Positions 6,199-8,558 of a DNA stretch of 8,558 bases are shown here, one piece after another. This DNA comes from CAYMZB01 sp964394845 (lineage in GTDB: Bacteria > Patescibacteriota > Microgenomatia > Daviesbacterales > UBA10151). The translations under genes and the position numbers were made by a program. A model generated the notes under the pieces. The model was not told the DNA's origin. It worked only from the letters and a program-made list of their open reading frames with translations, and did not search any database. Where the stretch lies: contig CAYMZB010000070.1 in assembly GCA_964394845.1 (NCBI GenBank), forward strand, positions 1 through 8,558, in the 5' to 3' direction. Each line of letters begins with the position of its first letter. Position 1 is the first letter of the stretch.

Positions 6199-7554
6199 TT
6201 AGAAACCCTTACGGCGCAGGATATTCTTTGTTCCAACATTATCTATGACTTCGTAGTTTTGCTGAATATACTTATCTATTTTATCTGCAAATTCCGCAAT
6301 CTCAACTCCTTCAATTTTAGCAGTTCTTTCTGAAACAACAATATTGGGCTTATCCTCCATTAATCCTTCTAAGATTCTAGTTTCAGCTATTTTCAAAAAC
6401 CAGGGAAACTGAAATACAAATATATTTCCGGCCGGCAGCCTATCAGCCATTTGATATAAATTTGGCGGAAGACCAAAAATAAATATTTTCTCATCTACTT
6501 TAGTGTATTGTCTGATTTTTTGGGCAATCATTTTTGTTTCCGGATCGAAAAAGAAAACTTTATTTTCAATATGCCCTTTATAAAAAATGTTTATCCACCA
6601 GGCAGCTATTAATAAATAAACTATTACTGCAACTTTTCCAATTATTCCCAATCTCTTGAATTTTCCAATCCCAAGGATTGTTGCCAAAATTGCAAAAGGC
6701 AGGGCTGGTTGAAAGTGCACAAAATCAAATCTTGTAGTAAGTCCTACTAAACTTCCAATTAAAAAAATCAGAAGAACTTGAACTGATCTTTCTTTTATTT
6801 TTCCCACTGCTAAAAATGCTGATCCAAAAACTAAAACAACCCTGAATAGATGAGCAAAATCAGTTCTTTCTCCCCTTCCATATTTTGCATAAATTGTTAA
6901 GTTAAAAATTACTGTCCAATAAAAAAAATCATTAAATACTCCTATGCTAACTAAATAAATAATCATCAGAAAAATGGGTAAACTTAAGCCAATAAAAAAA
7001 TCTCTTAATTTTTTAAATTCTTTACTCTCCCACCAGACATAGAATGCTAATAAAATAGCAAGAGGAATCATCACTTGCTTAAAAACAACTGCTAAGCCTA
7101 CTAGAATTCCGCTTATGAAAAACTTATCTTTAAAGAAAGTATAAAATGCCGGTAATAAAATAAGCGGCAAAAAATTATCTATCCACAAAACCCATCCTTC
7201 AAAAAACGGCTGCCAAATTAAATAAAGTATATTTACTAAAAGTGCTTTTTTACTGTTTTTTAAAATAGCATTGGAAATTAAAAATAAGAGTACATGAATT
7301 ATGACAACAATGCTTATTAACCAAATTCTTGCGACAGACTCATTAGTCATTCCTAAATTATCAAAATTTATAGGCAAAAACATTAAACCAGGAAAATGTT
7401 GATCCAAAATCTGAGAATAAGGTTTTAATCCGTGATTAGTTAAATAAGGATATACAAAAAGCTCCGGATAAGGAAAGAAAATTAATTTGGTTAACACATA
7501 TATGTGTATAAAAATTATCGTTGCTAGCAATAAAAAAATGGATTTATTTAGCAT
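6199..7554 (-). CDS. GT39-like polytopic membrane glycosyltransferase
   Basis: A 451-residue protein starting at the ATG at 7554. An upstream in-frame ATG at 7650 would add 32 charged residues lying wholly inside the previous gene's C-terminal coding sequence. I prefer 7554 because the protein then begins MLNKSIFLLL, directly with the first membrane helix. The first outer loop has PELFVYPYLTNHG and QILDQHFPG (about 30-56), which match the acidic, proline-rich first loop of GT-C enzymes; E31 and D51 are candidate catalytic or metal-binding acids. About nine to ten helices follow, with RFDFVHFQPALPF at 275-287, the usual late-helix motif. A soluble C-terminal domain of about 130 residues begins near 322. 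The likely role is sugar transfer from a lipid-phosphate donor outside the membrane. No good ribosome binding site precedes the ATG, and the 11-base overlap suggests coupling to the gene upstream. Substrate is unknown. Confidence 0.85.
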   Translation of the reverse strand: MLNKSIFLLLATIIFIHIYVLTKLIFFPYPELFVYPYLTNHGLKPYSQILDQHFPGLMFLPINFDNLGMTNESVARIWLISIVVIIHVLLFLISNAILKNSKKALLVNILYLIWQPFFEGWVLWIDNFLPLILLPAFYTFFKDKFFISGILVGLAVVFKQVMIPLAILLAFYVWWESKEFKKLRDFFIGLSLPIFLMIIYLVSIGVFNDFFYWTVIFNLTIYAKYGRGERTDFAHLFRVVLVFGSAFLAVGKIKERSVQVLLIFLIGSLVGLTTRFDFVHFQPALPFAILATILGIGKFKRLGIIGKVAVIVYLLIAAWWINIFYKGHIENKVFFFDPETKMIAQKIRQYTKVDEKIFIFGLPPNLYQMADRLPAGNIFVFQFPWFLKIAETRILEGLMEDKPNIVVSERTAKIEGVEIAEFADKIDKYIQQNYEVIDNVGTKNILRRKGF

Positions 7555-8558
7555 AGTGATAAACAAACCCCACTCCATGAAAATTTTTAATATCTTCTTG
7601 CCTATAGCCCAATCCTTCCAGGCTTTTAGCCGCCAATCTATTGGGATCACTTATTTCCACCAGATATTCAACAAGATAAATATCATTTTCAGTCTGTGCT
7701 AAATCAACTACGTCATTTGTATTTCTTGCCGGAAAATCTTTCAAGGCTCCTTTTGCATTTAAAGTTCCTTTGGCATAATAATCAAAAGGAGGAAGAGTAC
7801 CTGAGCTTTCAAACAAAATTACTGCATTTTTATCCAGTGATTTTGCAAAATGCACTAAACCTTTCCAATCCTCTCTTTGATATTTAGGGTTAAATAAATA
7901 CACTGCTGAAGAGAAAACTTCAATCAAAATAACCAGAACTAAAAAGAAATTCCTTAATTTAAATTTGAAAGAAAGAATACCTAAAGCAGTTAGAATAATA
8001 AATGCTGGAATAGTATAGATTACTCTAAAATAGCTATATATAGGAATCACAAACGAGATTAAACTTCCCAGAAATATAGGTATCAAAAGCCAAATAATAA
8101 GCAGGTTCCTCCCATATCCAACAGCAAATTTAATTCCCCGGAAAATGAGAAATAAACATAAGAAAGAAACCGGAAAAAGCGCTAAAGCATAAATAAATTT
8201 ATCATCCAAACTTATTCTCCCAATTATGAATTTAATAAAAGTTAAAGGTATGGCTTTAATGTCAAATCCGCCAACTACAAATTTCCAGGTAGGTAAGTTA
8301 GCTGAGGCAACTGACCCAACATCAAACTGACTCAAAAATATCGGCAGCAACCAAATACCCGGTAAAACAGCTGCAAACAAAGCCATTATCCATTTTTTAA
8401 TAATTTCTTTCTCACGAATAAAAAGTAGAAAAACTAGTTGGGCAGGGAAAATAAAATAGGCTACATAATCAGATGCAAACACCAATACATTACTAAGAAT
8501 CAGAAAAATCAGCTTTAACTTTTCTCCTTTAACTAATTTAATTAGCAGTAAAATGTTT
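7544..8558 (-). CDS. GT39-like (PMT/ArnT-type) membrane glycosyltransferase, C-terminal part, cut by the right edge
   Basis: The frame is open from the right edge to a TAA at 7544-7546, giving 337 residues with no start in the window. An in-frame TTG at 8485 exists, but the 24 codons upstream also read as a membrane-protein sequence, so the true start lies outside. The visible part has a motif-like SDYVAYF (about residues 29-35), then six or seven hydrophobic helices. It ends in a soluble domain of about 110 residues that begins with YQREDW (226-231), a signature I associate with the C-terminal domain of PMT_2/GT39-like proteins. Members of this family move a sugar from a polyprenyl-phosphate carrier to a lipid or protein on the outer face of the membrane. 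The catalytic acidic loop would be in the missing N-terminal half, so activity cannot be judged. The stop overlaps the next gene's start by 11 bases. Family assignment is fairly sure; donor and acceptor are unknown. Confidence 0.82.
   Translation of the reverse strand, partial: NILLLIKLVKGEKLKLIFLILSNVLVFASDYVAYFIFPAQLVFLLFIREKEIIKKWIMALFAAVLPGIWLLPIFLSQFDVGSVASANLPTWKFVVGGFDIKAIPLTFIKFIIGRISLDDKFIYALALFPVSFLCLFLIFRGIKFAVGYGRNLLIIWLLIPIFLGSLISFVIPIYSYFRVIYTIPAFIILTALGILSFKFKLRNFFLVLVILIEVFSSAVYLFNPKYQREDWKGLVHFAKSLDKNAVILFESSGTLPPFDYYAKGTLNAKGALKDFPARNTNDVVDLAQTENDIYLVEYLVEISDPNRLAAKSLEGLGYRQEDIKNFHGVGFVYHYAK

Larger units (their letters stand above)
1..8558 (-). other. Operon-like run of eight glycan genes on one strand
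   Basis: All eight genes share one strand. Junctions, from right to left, are an 11-base overlap, a 17-base gap, a 4-base overlap, a 38-base gap, two 3-base gaps and an 8-base overlap. I see no hairpin followed by a T-run between genes, so a single message with coupled translation is likely. Both ends run past the window, so the true limits, promoter and terminator are not visible. Confidence 0.6.

Noticed and set aside
7494..7507. A 14-base perfect palindrome, ACACATATATGTGT
   Set aside because: It lies inside the coding sequence of the second GT39-like gene (residues IHIYV of the first helix) and is expected by chance in AT-rich DNA; no second copy was seen nearby.
7555..7650. A 32-residue N-terminal extension of the second GT39-like gene
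   Set aside because: It lies entirely within the C-terminal coding sequence of the preceding gene, is charged rather than membrane-like, and the downstream ATG starts directly at the first helix.
1..8558. Mobile element, CRISPR, tRNA or phage content
   Set aside because: No transposase or integrase motifs, regularly spaced repeats or tRNA-like cloverleaf were seen, and nearly every base is accounted for by the eight glycan genes.

Overview
This window is a compact block of cell-surface glycan genes. Eight protein genes all lie on the minus strand, so the order of transcription runs from the right edge to the left edge. The DNA is AT-rich (about one third G+C by eye). Genes overlap by 4 to 11 bases or are separated by 3 to 38 bases, and no stretch longer than 38 bases is without a gene. 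I see no tRNA, rRNA, CRISPR array, mobile element or clear terminator. TGA acts as a normal stop. The gene style (low G+C, large GT39-like membrane proteins beside an O-antigen-ligase-type protein, and a small two-helix protein whose sequence I associate with these bacteria) suggests a Patescibacteria/CPR genome, perhaps of the Microgenomates group. That placement comes from memory of family style, not from a search.

Layout, right to left: (1) the C-terminal part of a polytopic GT-C glycosyltransferase of the PMT/ArnT (GT39-like) type, whose start lies beyond the right edge; (2) a second, complete GT39-like membrane protein overlapping it by 11 bases; (3) a short GT4 glycosyltransferase; (4) a full-length GT4 glycosyltransferase coupled to it by a GTGA overlap; (5) a left-handed beta-helix sugar O-acetyltransferase of the WcaF-like type; (6) an unrecognised protein with one helix at each end and an aromatic, proline-rich extracytoplasmic domain; (7) an O-antigen ligase/polymerase (Wzy_C/WaaL-like) membrane protein; (8) a third GT39-like protein, open for 472 codons to the left edge and therefore lacking its C-terminus in this window.

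A plausible working model (inference) is that the two GT4 enzymes extend a glycan from nucleotide-sugars on the cytoplasmic face and the hexapeptide enzyme acetylates it. The Wzy/WaaL-like protein would then polymerise or transfer it on the outer face, where the GT39-like enzymes would add sugars from lipid-phosphate donors. No flippase, initiating sugar-phosphate transferase or nucleotide-sugar synthesis gene is present in the window, so the pathway is incomplete here.

The points most worth following are the unrecognised two-helix protein next to the Wzy/WaaL-like gene, the shortened donor-binding domain with an E-x7-D motif in one GT4 enzyme, and the apparent absence of the usual loop histidine in the Wzy/WaaL-like protein. 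This looks like an ordinary surface-polysaccharide locus with unusual details. I do not see evidence of a wholly new system.
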